Origin: Aphrophora alni
Taxonomy: Eukaryota > Arthropoda > Insecta > Hemiptera > Aphrophoridae
Reading direction: 5' to 3'
DNA length: 64,000 bases
Assembly (NCBI GenBank): GCA_963513935.1
Contig: OY740774.1
Location: forward strand, 95,983,668 to 96,047,667
Shown: piece by piece, positions 18,180 through 32,000 of the stretch
Layout: each line of letters opens with the position of its first letter
Position numbering within the stretch: the stretch's first letter is position 1
Made by a program: the position numbers and the translations under genes
The notes under the pieces: generated by a model
What the model was told of the DNA's origin: nothing
The model's input: the letters and a program-made list of their open reading frames with translations, nothing else
Databases searched by the model: none

Positions 18180-20714
18180 CATATGATAAATATTATGATT
18201 AATAATCACATGTACGTTATATATTATGAATGGTATGTATTTTATTATTCATAACTTAAAATATTATGTAGTTATTGTATAATTTTACCAAAATTGTTTT
18301 TTAAATGTTTTTTTTTTTAAATATATGTGTTTAACAGAAATTGTATGGTGTAAATATATATTATTATGTCAAAAGTTACAATTTGTAATAGGTATTTTGA
18401 GTTTTGATCTGTACTAAATATATAATTTTACTTAACAAAAACAAAAATTTAAAGTTCCCAAACAGAAAATACCTATAGTCCTTGAAACGAAAGTCTTTCA
18501 GTTTGTGTGTTTAAATTTAAAATGTTATTACTATTATACTTGAGTACATAGATGATACATATAACAAACTTATTTCTATAGATTATTGTTATGAAATCAT
18601 CATTGTTAATATTAAATTTCCATTTTCACACTCTAGTGAAGAAATATGTGTTGGCTCAATTACACATATACTCCCCAAAACACGACTTTGAAACAAACAT
18701 ATCATAATTCTAAATGTTTGCTGACATACATTCTGCATGTGACACCATCTATTTATCATCATTATAAAGTCATTACGGAAAACAATGGTTTTAGTTGTGT
18801 CAGTAAAATAAAATATCGTCTAAATGAAATATAAAATGTCACCTACAGAATACGTTTTTTGTTTAATTGTAAAATAAATTTTTATGAACAGTAAAGAGAT
18901 ATGCACATTAAAAAAAAATAAAATGTGATAGTGATTTGTTTTATTTATTGTTTTTATTATCTAGGCAACGTATTATCACATCATGTATTAGCTTGTTTAT
19001 ATATTCATTGAATTATTTATGTTTGTAAACAGAAATAATATAAATTTGGGAAAACCTATCCACATACATAACAATTGCATTATATTTCCATTATATAATC
19101 GACTAACGCCTTTATGTTCAATTGTGTAAAACAATTATTAGCCAAATTTAACTAATTACATAAAATATCTTTACTATTATAAATACAAAAAATAAATTGT
19201 ATGACGTTTTGAAGAAACAAAGGCCAATTCAATGTCATATTGATTTGTGTTTTAAACAATTATTTCCTTATGTACTTATGTGTGTACATATTTTCATGTA
19301 TGTATATTAAAGTTAATACGTTGGGAATTAACATTTTTCCAGTACCTATTTTAGTTATAAATTACTAAGTCATTTTTTAACGGAGACATGTATATTTGTC
19401 TACCACTTATACAAAAACAAGGTAATAAAACGAAAAATTCAAGTATTTCATGAGTGTATTTTATCTTAACCTCAGATTGTTTTCGAATCTGTAGTAAATA
19501 AGTTTAGTATGACAATAAAAACAATATGGCAAAGTATTCTTTGGTAAAGCTAAGTTCCACTTTAAAATATTTGGAAAGATAGTTGTGTTTAAATACGTTT
19601 AAATTTTTATTTTTACAGATAAAATATTATAAGAGAATATCATAAATTTGGTTTTGATTAAAATAAATTACCCTAGTGTTATAGCCATTTTTCCTTGTTG
19701 AAGAGGGCATTAGTTCTGCGTTCCTTGACCGTCCTAGGTATTACTATACATTTCCACGTCTGGGAATTTTGGTACTTTTTTCTCCGTCTAGACGGAAAAA
19801 GTCAGTGTCCGGTAGGAAATGTGTCCGTCCTTGTGTCAAGGTTTGTATTCGATGGTAGAGACCTTCGGGTTTTTTAATGGTTCAAGGGAAACGACCGCAG
19901 GCCAGAAGGCCACGTACATGTGTAAAGGTACATGTGATGTACCTTCTGATGACATACATGTAAAGAGGAATTTTAAGAGTTGCAGGCTATTTTCATAGGG
20001 TTTATCGGTTGCAACTCAGTATTATATTATATGTACAGTATATAATGAGTTGAGTGCAATTTTGTATAGAGTTATTATATATAAATATATAACTTTTATT
20101 TAACAGACAATTAAAACTGTTCTCTATGAATATAGAGAACAAAGCACTATCTGATTGATCTTGTAATTAATTACACATTTTTCGTTGATGTTAATATTTT
20201 AGATTTTTTATATATATTTACCTCGAATATTGTATATTCTTCTTATGCAATATTATTATAATATATTTAAATCAATTGTGAATAATTATGTTCTTTGAAT
20301 AAGGCGTCTGTGATTTCGAGGTGAATTACTTAATTTTTATTTGTTTTTTCACGTAAATTACTAAATTTTGTAACAAAAGATTCAGAAACTCATAGGGGTT
20401 TGTTGGTGAGGAGTAATAAAACTCCCAGTGAGGAGAGGCTTGGTGTTTCAATGGGATCTAGAAGAGTAAACTTAATTTTTAATGTAACCTTGGTTAAATC
20501 CCTCATTCATCTTTCGTACTTAGTCTCTTTTAATCATTTCTTTCTATTTTTTTGCCTTGACGCTATTAGAGGGTTTGATGCTTACCTGTGTTTATTTTAT
20601 GTTGTTCTAAATTTTTCATAAGTATAAACTGACCAAGAGGTATTTCGTCTTTAAACATCAAGACATAAAAAAGATAAATATTGAAGTTGTTTACAATAAA
20701 TTTGTTTACAATAA
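18180..20714. other. AT-rich non-coding stretch
   Basis: No gene is recognised. A GC-richer patch at about 19690-19930 contains the 14-bp perfect palindrome TCCGTCTAGACGGA near 19783 and repeated GTACATGTG words near 19915. Its origin is unknown. Confidence 0.45.
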
Positions 20715-20977
20715 GATGTTTTTTCTTGAACGTTATTTATCTTTTAGTATCCTGTTGTAAAGTGATAAAATTGTGATAAATGGAAAGAAGATATCAGCAC
20801 ATTAGCTCTGATTGAAAATGTGGGTTTGTAAGTTATTGTAAGACAATTGTAAGTTAAATGGCATTGAACCCACATTTTCAATCAGAGCTAATGTGCTGAT
20901 TTCTTCTTTCCATTTATCACAATTTTATCACTTTACAACAGGATACTAAAAGATAAATAACGTTCAAGAAAAAACAT
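20715..20977. repeat. Near-perfect 112-bp inverted repeat (foldback)
   Basis: Arm A (20715-20826) and arm B (20867-20977) are almost exact reverse complements around a 40-bp spacer. Only a few mismatches are seen, for example AGATATCAGC against AGAAATCAGC. A transcript would form a long hairpin able to feed the small-RNA machinery. The arms may be the TIRs of a MITE or foldback element. Confidence 0.85.
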
Positions 20978-23900
20978 ACACAAAGTATCTTTATGAGCAA
21001 TTAAGTATTTTAATATGTATATATTTTTTCTTGTTTAAAGGCGAAAAGCGCCTCCTTCACAAATGTATTAAATTCAAAAAGAAGAATAAAGCATAATGTA
21101 AAGTACTCTAGCCCTATAATTCACTGATATCACATTATCACATACACGACTCTAAAAACTCAGTCGTTTTGAACATGAAAAATGAATGAAAAAGTTTTAT
21201 TTTATAAAATGACAAAAAGAGAGAGGTTCAATGTAATGCCTAATATGGATATCATAACCAATACCTCCAATACCTAACTTTGTTTATACAAAATAACACA
21301 TCTTACATTTCGATAAAGAATAAAATTTTGTGAAATCTTACACTATAAACCATAAACTAAATTTAACCGAAAACTAAGATAGAATTATGAAACGTGAGTC
21401 CTAATGTAATTAAAATATAATGATGTACTTTAATATATGCATGTTTTTACATTAATATTATTAGTAATGTCAATACACGTTGATTATATATCAGCCTTAG
21501 AAATAAAACAGATGTAAATATTGATCCGACGAGATGTTAAAAGGGTATCGGTTGTTAAATATAAAAAAAAAACTATATTTGGAAAAATACCAAAATTTAG
21601 AATTGAAGCTAATTGATTTGGCTTAGAAACTATGTGAAGTAAATTGAAACAAACTCTAGATTAAACCACGTGATTGTGGTCAACGAAATGTCGTAATTTT
21701 TGCTGAGTTTTATTTTCACTAATTGGTAAAGAAGAAGAAGAAGTGTTTTGGGGGTTTATTTTCTTCTATAACAAAGGCCTTGTAAAATTGAGTTTTATTA
21801 CTTGCTTTCGGTATATGTAAAATAGTTAATACATGCTCCTATTTAAAATTTTTACAAATAGTAGTTTTTTTATTGAAATATTAAGAAATTGTTCTATTCA
21901 GAAACTTGTTTTTTTCAACATAATATTATTTAACAAAATATTCAACTTGTTCATTTTTTTCTTCTATTCTCTATATGTTACCTTTTTCACTAGCAATATC
22001 CTAACGCAAATAATAACTCACGCAGCAGGATAATGTAATACTGATTATATTTTTTTAAACTGGTAAATTGGACCTTTTAAATGACTGTAATGTTCATAAA
22101 GAAAATAGTAATGACAGTGTTTGTGAATAACTGATTAAAGACTTCTTCTCCCAAAAAGCATGATATAAGTAAACTTCGTTCAATAAATTGCAAGTAAATA
22201 TGAGCAACAAAATATTATAATCTGAGGTGCGTCAAAGCAATCGTATTCCCAAAAGTATTATTTAACTAAAGATAAAGGAATTTCTTTTCTCAAAATACAC
22301 TTTAATTTTTTTGCTCAAAATATGTCTTGACAGTATTCATTCTTTAAACTATCGCTTTGATATTTAAATATATTTTATACTGTAATAAAAAAAAATAGGT
22401 GATATGGTTTCACATACCTTTTTTTGTAAACAATACATAAAATGTTACCTTTTCAGTATTTTTACACCATTATTAAAGAAAGCATATTTTTTTATATTTA
22501 CGTAATTACAAGTAGTAAACACACAAAAACATACAAATATTCACACATTATGTGGACAGATTTTAATAATTTTGTTCGTTAAAAAATTGTTACATTTGGT
22601 GATTTCTCATAGAATAAACTTTAAATACAATTTTGAGTTTAGGCTTTTTTGTATTCTTCAAGTTTAAGCATTTTTAAAATTTACAAAATCCAGTGATGAA
22701 TGCCCTTACCACACGTTTCCTTATTGAATATGTCAATAATAAGCTTGGAAAAATCTGGTGCTCTTTCGTATTGTAGGTGGGGTAACACGGTACTTTATTT
22801 AAAAGTCCTATTTCAAAACTTTTGTTACACCTTGTACATACGATTAAAGATAATTAACTTTTGTTTGCGCCAAAATGTTCAGGGTAATTGGACCTTTAAA
22901 TTGATGTATCACACAACCCAAGTTTACATTTGAAAATTCCTCAAAAAGCACCCCTACCCCCCCCATTGGGCCCTTTTGGGACATTTTTCAAAATTAAAAT
23001 TAATTTTATTGGATTCTGTGAGGCCAAATAGGGAGGAATGGGAAAGAAAAAGTGTTAAAGTAAATTAGTAAGAAAGCTTTAAATACTGCACGGGTGGTCT
23101 GCCTAACCCTGTATAACTTATGTTATTAATAAAAATTGTAATAACATAAAATTTTAATAACACATTTTTACAATATTAACAATGAATAATATGGCATAAA
23201 TAAAATTACTTACATCATTTTTGTAATATTTTGTATTAAAAGTACATTTCTTCATATTTATAATAATGATAATAACAATTATATATATAAATGTGTAGAA
23301 CATAAATACACACAGACGCGCCCGACAAAGATGATACATGTATTACAACTAACAGAGTAAGTGAAATATGTATGTCACTTATACATCAACAAATTTACAA
23401 ACCGTAGACAAAGCTCTATTTTCATGTCACATTCGCAATCCATACAACCTAATCTCCGTTCCACCGGCCTTAAACAGTATTTGACAGCCTGTCAATATCA
23501 AAACAGACAGAAAACCAGTATTAAACATGATTTATGTTTAAATCCTGCAATGCTTTACGTATAAATTTAGAATACGTTGGGTTTAAATTTTAAATACAGT
23601 TGTAATTTGTTTTAAAAAACTTTATTGATTTTTCCCTTACAATGTCGTAACGAAAATCTTACCATATAGATTCCGAGATAGTATATTTTAAATGACGCTA
23701 GAATTAGTTAGTCTTTTGGATTTAATATAATCTTCAATTAATTAGGGTGATACTCAGTGCCAACAAAAGTTCCAAAGGCAAATTAGTTTACTGCTGTAAT
23801 GAAACCCAAACACTATATCCAAGGTTGCCGGCTAAGTGCAAACTGAAAGCTCAGTTATCTGTGTTTATACAGTCGAGGTTCTGAGTTTAGAATTGATTGG

Positions 23901-25819
23901 AACGGTGCTTTTATAGATAATTATTAAGAAGGTAAATATGCATTTATAATTAGTAATACATTCTAAATTAAACTGATATACATTTATATTGTAAATAAAT
24001 ACATAGTTTAATTATTAACAAATATATAAAATTGAAGATCATTACATAAACAAATACTGTACATTTTATTTGCAACTTAAAAGACCTCAAAATTATTTCA
24101 TTTTAAATATCCGCTTTCAGAATTAAAATTATATCATTTGTTAAAATATAACCAAAAATTTTTTATACAAAAAAACGCCTTTCTACGTTTGTCACAAAAT
24201 GAATTTCCTTGCTAACCACGTTGTGAACTGATACGTGACAAGCAAGCAGAACGCACAAAACCTGTGTATTATATAGAGTAGTTTTAATATATGTTTTACA
24301 GTAGGTGGTAATAAATTTCTTTGAGAATGAAATTTATTACATATTAAATTAACATAATTTAATCTTAAAATAAAGATTTAACTCAATAAATGTTAACAAT
24401 GCTTACCTAATTACAATAAAACATGAATGTGTCAAAGTCTTTCAATTGTGTCTTTAGTAACAATTACATTAAAAACAAACAAATAATATTAGTATTAACA
24501 AACAGAAATGGAAATAATGCAGTATTTACTATAAGAGAGATATTAAAACAATATAATTGTATTAATCTATATCTAAAGATTTTTATAAGTTTGTTATTTA
24601 TAATAACAACTTAACAGCCACTAAATTGGCACAATGTTGATTGCTATATAAATGTATGAAACAATATTGTGTCAATTGAACTTACATAATACAATACTAT
24701 CAATTTGTCAATACTGTCAATCTATCGATACAATACTTTTAATGTCCCCAGCATAGGTAAGCAATAATACTGCACAGAAATTGGTGAAATATCTTACGCG
24801 GAAAATAATAAATGAAGCATACTGTAGCTTTAAAGGAACAAATTTTTGTAAAAATAATTCTACTATCAAAGTGTTCGAGTGTTTCCTATTAAACCGATAA
24901 AGTAGATAATCTTTAGCAATATCATTACGCAATACATAAAATATCATCTAAATCTCCTGCAGCTGAAATACGGTAAAAGTGAAATATGGCTATAAAATAA
25001 TTTCTATTATTTTTTGTATCAATTTGTCTAAAAATTATGACATTAATGTCATGTTAACTTACACCTTAAGAAATAAATTTTATTCATTATCTATTAAATC
25101 TGCCTATCATTAAGCTTTAAAAATGGAATATTAAAGCAAGATAATTGATAAAAGTAGTATTACAAATAAATAAAAAGAACTTCTTATGAAATAAATCTCA
25201 TCGTTGTTATATTTCAAATAAAAGTATCAATTTGTATAGCAGAATTCACGTTTATCTCCTTACGCCCAATTATTCTATCCCACTTGAATCAGACGAGGGA
25301 ATGCATAAGAATTTTATTTATAGCGATATTTTATAATTTATCCAGACGGTGATAAAGTATCGTATGATTTATCTCGTAACTCATTCTTCTGCTCCTTAGG
25401 GAATAAATCTTATTACAGGTTTTAAGTAATCTGTTTTTATTAAGAGGGAAAAAATATGCAATATCATCTCAAAGAAAATATAATCACACGTTTATAAACA
25501 AGTTCTAAGAATAGTGTTCGAATACATCAACTAAAACTTTAAAAAATAATGGTAAATTCACTAACATATATCATTAGAGCGTATGAACATAACCGTCGAA
25601 TCAGGATTAGGTATTATTGTTTTAACATTAATAGTCGACAAATTTTGTATATATTTCAGAATTGGAAATCTAAATTAGTATAAGGTAATTCCGTCCAATC
25701 AATGTATTTTAAAAAAAGTTTTGGAACAAAATGAATAACTGACTTGTGATAAACATGCTGCGACCAACACGGATACTTATACCTCATATATTAAAAAAAA
25801 CTTCTTTTTTTATTTACAG

Positions 25820-25856
<37 letters not shown>

Positions 25857-26150
25857 TCTGCCTACAATATAATCACACTGATATATTTATAAATACCGTT
25901 ATAGTTTCGCTTAATTTGTTGTCAACTTATTTACTCCTTACATTTTATGCAGTATAGGCATAGAATAGTCTTTGGGACATTATGCAGACTAGATTCCTTT
26001 TTTAATCATGTCGAGTAATTTAATGCAACAAAGTTTATAAAGAATACAGTTTCTGAATGCCTAATATGTACAAACAAAATAAAGAGAAAGGTTACAATAT
26101 TGTAATCAATACAATATACAAGGATAAAATAAAGCAATAAAGCCTAAAGT
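20978..26150. other. AT-rich non-coding stretch with a dispersed repeat copy
   Basis: No gene is seen. Bases about 25240-25420 are related to 52348-52510 (shared words around CCCAATTA, GAGTGCATAA-like and GATAAAGTAT). A (TA)n tract lies at 25823-25853. A GC-richer patch at 22690-23110 with a run of eight C near 22960 and CCTGTATAACTTATG near 23110 looks like an old transposon but was not classified. Confidence 0.45.
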
Positions 26151-27060
26151 TATGAAATATTTTAATAATAAAAATGAGATACAATTGTTTCGCCTTGCTG
26201 CATCATCGGACAACTGATAATTAACAGGTATTGACATACACAAGTAACCGGAAACTGAAATACAATAGAGAAATTGGGAAGGGTAGGGGGAATGACCTTG
26301 CAGGTAGATGAAGGTTGAAGGACTTTGTTATAAGGATGGTTTTTAGAAGGGGTGAAGAATTTAATACAATTTGGTCATTTAAGTTGAAAATAGGCCTAAT
26401 GAAATAGATCTATTTATTTCTAAACATTCTAAATTATTTAATCTATTGTTTTTATTTTCTATATGTAAGAGTTTAAGATTCAATTTCGGATCAAAACTAT
26501 GACTGAGTCCAAATCGTAATTAGCAAAGTTAGAGATTATATAGGCATGTTTCCAGCATGTTTACATGTTCTTAGAAATTCTAACTTATATAGATCTACCT
26601 GATTGACCTATGTACTTAGAGTCACAATCATGACAAGATATTTTATAAACTCCTCTATTCTCTAACATTTCTTTTTTATCTTTAATATTAACCATCATTT
26701 TTTAGATTTTTTGTACAATAAAAGGCAACTTTATAATTACATAGTTGAAATAAGGTTACTGATATTATAACTTGTTCAGTTGATATAAGAAAATTTACAT
26801 TATTTAACCATTTTAATGCTATCACTAAGGAAAGAGTAGACTAAATTTTCAGCTTTTCCCTTTAACTTCTCTCTTAAAGTAATATCTATTAAACTAACGT
26901 CATCCTTATTATTAACAGAAATTTGTTTTACGACATTCAGTTCATCATTGAAGTCATTACGTGAAAGAGGTAAAATAAGTCTGTGTATCATGCTGTGAAA
27001 TACAGCAAGTTTATGGCTGATAGAATGGTTAGAATCAGCAGGTATTACTGTATCTGTATA
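26151..27060 (-). mobile_element. Decayed Penelope-like element (RT thumb, GIY-YIG endonuclease, terminal end)
   Basis: Read on the minus strand, 27040-26800 gives SHKLAVFHSMIHRLILPLS and an ELNVVKQISVNN segment, typical of the C-terminal part of a Penelope RT. Bases 26653-26588 give GVYKISCHDCDSKYIGQSGR, the GIY-YIG motif. Bases about 26512-26405 give SHSFDPKLNLKLLHIENKN and NRLNNLECLEI, the endonuclease C-terminus. Stops and frame changes separate these pieces, so it is a pseudogene. A hammerhead-like core at 26209-26181 marks the downstream terminal repeat. Confidence 0.75.
26181..26209 (-). ncRNA. Degenerate hammerhead-like core of the minus-strand Penelope remnant
   Basis: CCGATGA, then T, a damaged stem II (GCAGCAAGGC, versus GCCTCAAGGC in the relative at 60.88 kb), then GAAACAATTGTA. 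It matches the motif at 60865-60894 closely, tying that foldback to this element. Confidence 0.5.
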
Positions 27061-27291
27061 AGTTGGTTAAAGAAGCTATTCAAGCATCTATGGTGTATAA
27101 ACTTAGAAATATTAAAACTAGAGTAATGACTACGAATTTGCACATCAAATTTAACAAGAGATGTCCAAATATGAAATTATACCCACATATGCCAACACTT
27201 GTATACAAAATAAATCAACATCTTCTTCCAAAGCTAAACGTATTGCAGAATTAGCTTGGGTAAAAGAAGAAATAAGAACTTTGTACTCTAA

Positions 27292-27570
27292 AAAGATAAG
27301 GAACATTTACCAAAAAACCATTTATATGCCTATAGATCAAACTTTGCGCAACATTTAGTCGACAACAATCACTCATACACTCATTTTAAAACAAACATGA
27401 CACCACTACACATCCAAAAAAAGGGACGAATGATGAATGCAATTAAAGAGTTTGAAATATACAAGGCTTTTAAACAATCACCTGACAACATATTAAATGA
27501 AAAATTATCTTTCCAGTCCAACTCACTGTTTGAAACAGCGCTAAGATTAAATAGACTGATAAAGCCATAA
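27292..27570 (+). pseudogene. Penelope-like element GIY-YIG endonuclease C-terminal fragment
   Basis: An open stretch of 92 codons lacks an early ATG. It reads LYAYRSNFAQHLVDNNHSY, then MTPLHIQKKGRMMNAIKEFE, IYKAF, and ends NRLIKP. The pattern HLxxxxHSY ... LHIxxKGxxMNxxxxxEIYK is that of the Penelope endonuclease C-terminus. The catalytic GIY-YIG N-terminal part is absent or too decayed to see. It points in the opposite direction to the remnant at 26151-27060, so the two are head to head. A terminal segment with a hammerhead-like core follows 190 bp downstream. Confidence 0.7.
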
Positions 27571-27761
27571 ATAAATAAATACTTAAGTATTCTCAACCAT
27601 TGACCCACCGCAGCAATCAGTAGTCCGCGACCGTACAGCAGTGCGCACTATAAACTATATGTCAATAACTGTGTATGTGCATTTTGTGTGTGTGTAATAT
27701 TATATATTTGTGTTTTCGTAAGTGTTTTAATGTTTTGACGACTTCTACTACAGAGATATAA

Positions 27762-27793
27762 CTGAAGATGGAGTCCCGACTCCGAAACGCGTC
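27762..27793 (+). ncRNA. Hammerhead-ribozyme-like motif downstream of Penelope endonuclease
   Basis: The core CTGAAGA (27762-27768) satisfies CUGANGA. A strong stem II follows, GGAGT/ACTCC around CCCG, then GAAA (27784-27787). C, GC and GTC follow, giving a two-pair helix III and a GUC cleavage triplet ending at 27793. Very short helix III is known for Penelope hammerheads. Helix I is weak. A separate GTCTTG/CAAGAC stem-loop begins at 27791. Confidence 0.6.
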
Positions 27794-28589
27794 TTGAGAA
27801 AACAAGACAAATAAAGTCACATGACGGAACAAATGAGGTAATTTATTACTACATTATATGTTAATAACGTTATTTGACAGACTAATCAGAAATGGGGTCA
27901 AAAATGTTAGATGGAATTATTAAGATAGATATAATATACTATTAAAAACAATAGCAAACTTTCAATAATAAAATTAATTATATACCACATATAGCTTGGT
28001 GATATATTGTATTTATATTAAAGTTCAAAACACCAGCAGCAATAACTCTACGGTAATAAAATAATAATAACAAGATACTACAATAAATGGAAATCAGACA
28101 GTGAAAAATAAGTACTTTAAACTTGAAATAATTATTATAAATGGTGAACATTAATTTATCACTTACACATAAATTCTAAAGACATTTTTTGAAGGAATGT
28201 TGCTTCCTAATGCTGTTCTGCTGAGATTACTAAAGTTTTAATCAGTACCTGAAAGAGGAAATATATGTACTTAAAGTGTTAGGATTACTTTACAGTAGTT
28301 TAAGTTTAAGGAAGTCCGTTTATAATAAACTTTCATTGCAGATGTTATCTCAAAAATGCCAAACTTTGAAAAGACAACATAAATCATTTAAATTATTGTT
28401 GGATAACACATTTTTGAGTAACATAGTCACATGCACTATTGTCAAATAACTTGTTATAAAAAATGAAATTGAAACTAATAGAAATTATAAATCATCTTCA
28501 CGACGTGGACAGAAAATAATTCAACTAAATTTGACATGCTACAAAGGTGTCAGTACTTTTTAAAATACAACTTGTTTGTATATACGTAC
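27794..28589. other. AT-rich non-coding stretch
   Basis: The first part is probably the rest of the Penelope terminal sequence. At 28300-28370 there is a segment inverted relative to 16965-17045. No gene is seen. Confidence 0.4.
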
Positions 28590-29010
28590 AACACTGTCTC
28601 AATGTGTTATGCATTAAAAAGAGTAAATATAAATTAATTCCAAATATATTGTTAGGAGATGACGTTATTATTGGGGTAAACAGTGTCAAATATTTGGATG
28701 TTTTTATTAACACCCGTCTAAAATGGGATATCCGCATTGATGCAATAAGCTTATTGAGCTCGATTGCTTTTGTAAAATGATATTGGAAATATTATTGCTC
28801 TAGAAATAAACTTTGCATATCCTAAAATAGGGTTATGTATCCACATATATAATATGAAGTATTCGTATGTTGTAATCCTTCAGATTTGGCGATGCATAAG
28901 TGTGTTACGTTTGCAGAAAAGAGTTTTTAAGTTGTTTATGGAATTTTTACAATTGAAAACAAACAGAATTTGAATCAAACAGAAACACTTTTAAGTATTT
29001 CCAAATTAAA
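28590..29010 (+). pseudogene. Decayed LINE reverse transcriptase C-terminal fragment
   Basis: The frame before 28780 reads VNSVKYLDVFINTRLKWDIR, matching the KYLGVxxDxxLxWxxHI thumb motif of Jockey/CR1-group non-LTR RTs. After a stop, the sequence continues in other frames with a segment like the downstream YSYVVILQIWRC and LQKRVFKL patterns. Stops and frameshifts show it is long dead. It is too diverged to assign to the same family as the element at 9.8-12.3 kb. Confidence 0.55.
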
Positions 29011-32000
29011 ACTATTTCCGAATGTTAATATTTATGAAGCATTTTGGAACATAATTATAAACTTTGTTGGGCGTTTGCATTCGTAAAATACCATATGAGC
29101 AAATTTGTTACGATAGCGGTCATATAGGATAAAATGTTTAGTGATATGTTCCTTATTATACTTCATTTATTCCTTTTAACAAAAGTCTAGTGTTTATGTG
29201 AGTTGAACCAAATAATAACAATAATAAAAAATAACTACGAATGCTGTTGTTGTTTATGTAATTCTTGTCTTGAGTGAGTGCAGCAGCCATAATCGCAATT
29301 TACGAAATATTATCTCACCTACTGCGACAAAAGTTTTAGTTCTTTATAATTTCTGAAATATTCCTATTGCATACAGAACGATACAGGTTTATTATATATA
29401 TTGTTATGTTAAGAATTCTGTCAAGTTTATGGAATATATATATCGTGTTGAATGATAAGGTCGCTCCTTAATAAAATATTATGTATTTTCGGAATTTCAA
29501 TTTAGGAAATTTTAGTAGTTTAGTATATTTATCACTTATTTTTTTTATTTTCTCTAAGGTTTCGTGACTACGGCTATACAGATTTTTTATTTGTAAATGG
29601 CTGTATTTAAAAATGAAACGAAAGAGACAATAAAACAAACAATATACGGAAGCAAGAATAACTAAACATATACATTAGAATTTATTCTGAACAACGTTGA
29701 TAAAGATAGTTGCCAAGCTTATTTTGTCTAGCAGTAATATTTATTTATTTCCGAGGAGATGAGAGGTGGAAAAATGGATTACGCCAAACAATGTTCAAGT
29801 ATTTATTACCAATGTTTTATTTATGCAGCTCTGATACGTAATTGTTTCTATAATACTAACAAATTATGTTACTTTAAGCAATATGTTATACGTTTGATTT
29901 AAAAATATATTTCCAAACAAAATTAATCAGTTGTCTTCCAGTGTTACCAAAATAAATTATAGATAGCCACATGATCCTTTATAGTATACACAATGGAAGA
30001 ATAACATTAAAAAAGATGCTCTAAAATATATACTCATAATTTGATCAAACAAATTTTTATTAATTGAAATAGCAAATAATTTTGTAACTACGGCTGGTGA
30101 TGTTCGAGTATGTTTATTTAACCCAACATGAAAGTTCTATGAAAGTAGAAAAAAAAATCACATTTCTTCCACATTACAACAACTTTGCATTAAGTGTATA
30201 TTTATTTCTTGTAGTTTTCAAGTAGTATAACTATGTTTTAAAGTTTTATTTTCTCTTATTTAAAGTTGTGCGAAACCACAAATAAGTCTCTTCATTATAA
30301 TTCTAATAAAAACTTTTTATCGCACTTGTGTTTTATATAACTTTGTGTCAACATGGTGTAACTAGAATAAATATGTTAACTAGTTCTTAGAAGGAAGTTA
30401 ATATTGTTTTCGAGGTTATCCATAATGAAACTTTACATATTTTCCTTGTTAAATATTGAAACTATTGTATGTTTTATATTGTTAAGCCATCGTATAAAGA
30501 ATATTTTATTCAAAGAGAACAAAGGAACGTAATTTAATAACAAAAATTGTCTTTGTTTGTAAATTTATTTTAATATAAAATTAATATCTTTATTATTGAG
30601 TTGTCGTTAATTATGTTGGGAATTTATTTATAAAATATAAACATAAAGATGTACACTGTAAACATCACAATGTAAAATTAATAAGGTAAAACTTTAAATA
30701 AAAACGCTTCAATTAATAAGTGAAGTCAATTACCTAAATCAGTTCTTTACATAGATAATATCAATCTTACTTATAAAAGAAGAGAAAAAGTTGTTTTGTT
30801 GGATTGTATTTATTGTTCGGGACCTTAAGTCAATGCTCTCCAGACATTTTTGTGTGTGTGACAGTTGGTGCCAAGAGACAACACACCAAGAAAACAGGAT
30901 AGTTATGCAAGTCCATGATTATAACAGCGAAGAAGCCTTGTCACGCCTTTTACTAAGTTTAATCTTCAAAGGGAGTTGAGTGACATGGATAGGCAAGTAG
31001 AAAATTATAAAACAAAAAAGAGCCTCAGGGCGGAATGATAAACCTTGATGAAAGTATGGTGTTAAACAGAACTGTTATAGGGCATTGTCGGAGGACGAGA
31101 AAGACCATGTTTTTAGTTAGTGATAGTCTGTTTCGATTTTTCTTATCTTTATAAAAAATAGACAAAATAAATATTTTAAGAAAATATATTGCAGATGATT
31201 TATTATATTATTGAAGAAAGAATCCTTAAAAATATAATTAATAAAAGTTTTTTATTTATATTTCAAGCTCTACTATATTAAGAGTCTGTGACTAACCAAA
31301 TGAGGAGTTATTTTACTTCTTTATAACAGTATGTAAAGCCTTTTTAGTACTTCAATCAATATAAATCAGAGAGACATAAATATATTGATAATGATATTAC
31401 GATTTTCACGTGGCCCTGTATATATATCTTCTCTCTTAATCTGTACGCCGGATCATTTTAAATAATCATTGAATAAATTAGGGAACTAATTGTATTACAT
31501 ATGTAAAGAAAACTATTTTTATAATATGTCTTTATGTTTATACTTTTATTTAAATCAATATCTACATAAAAACAAAAACAAAATTAATACTTAATAATAT
31601 AATAAATTAGATTTTTTAAACAGAAAATACTAAAAAAATACTTTACTAATAACTTAAACTGTACTATTTAAAACAAGCTTTAAAATTGTTGTACTCATAG
31701 TGGACAGCGGTTATATGAGGTAGAAAGGAAATCTCAGTAAAAGCAATTATAAAGACAGATAAATAGGTAGCATGGAATTGACATATCGTAAAGTGTGTTT
31801 TATTGGCAATTAACTTTGAAGCGACGGATTGTATAAGAGAAGGATGCCAGCTGTTGCTACACCTAGTCGAACGTTCAAAGTGTAATAACTCTCTCCGTCA
31901 TTCCATTTATGTTTTCATTTAAATGCACTTACTCTCGCTACTCTTGGAGTAATGATGTATTTCCTGCATATCTTTTCATAGTTAAAAACGCTACATTGTT

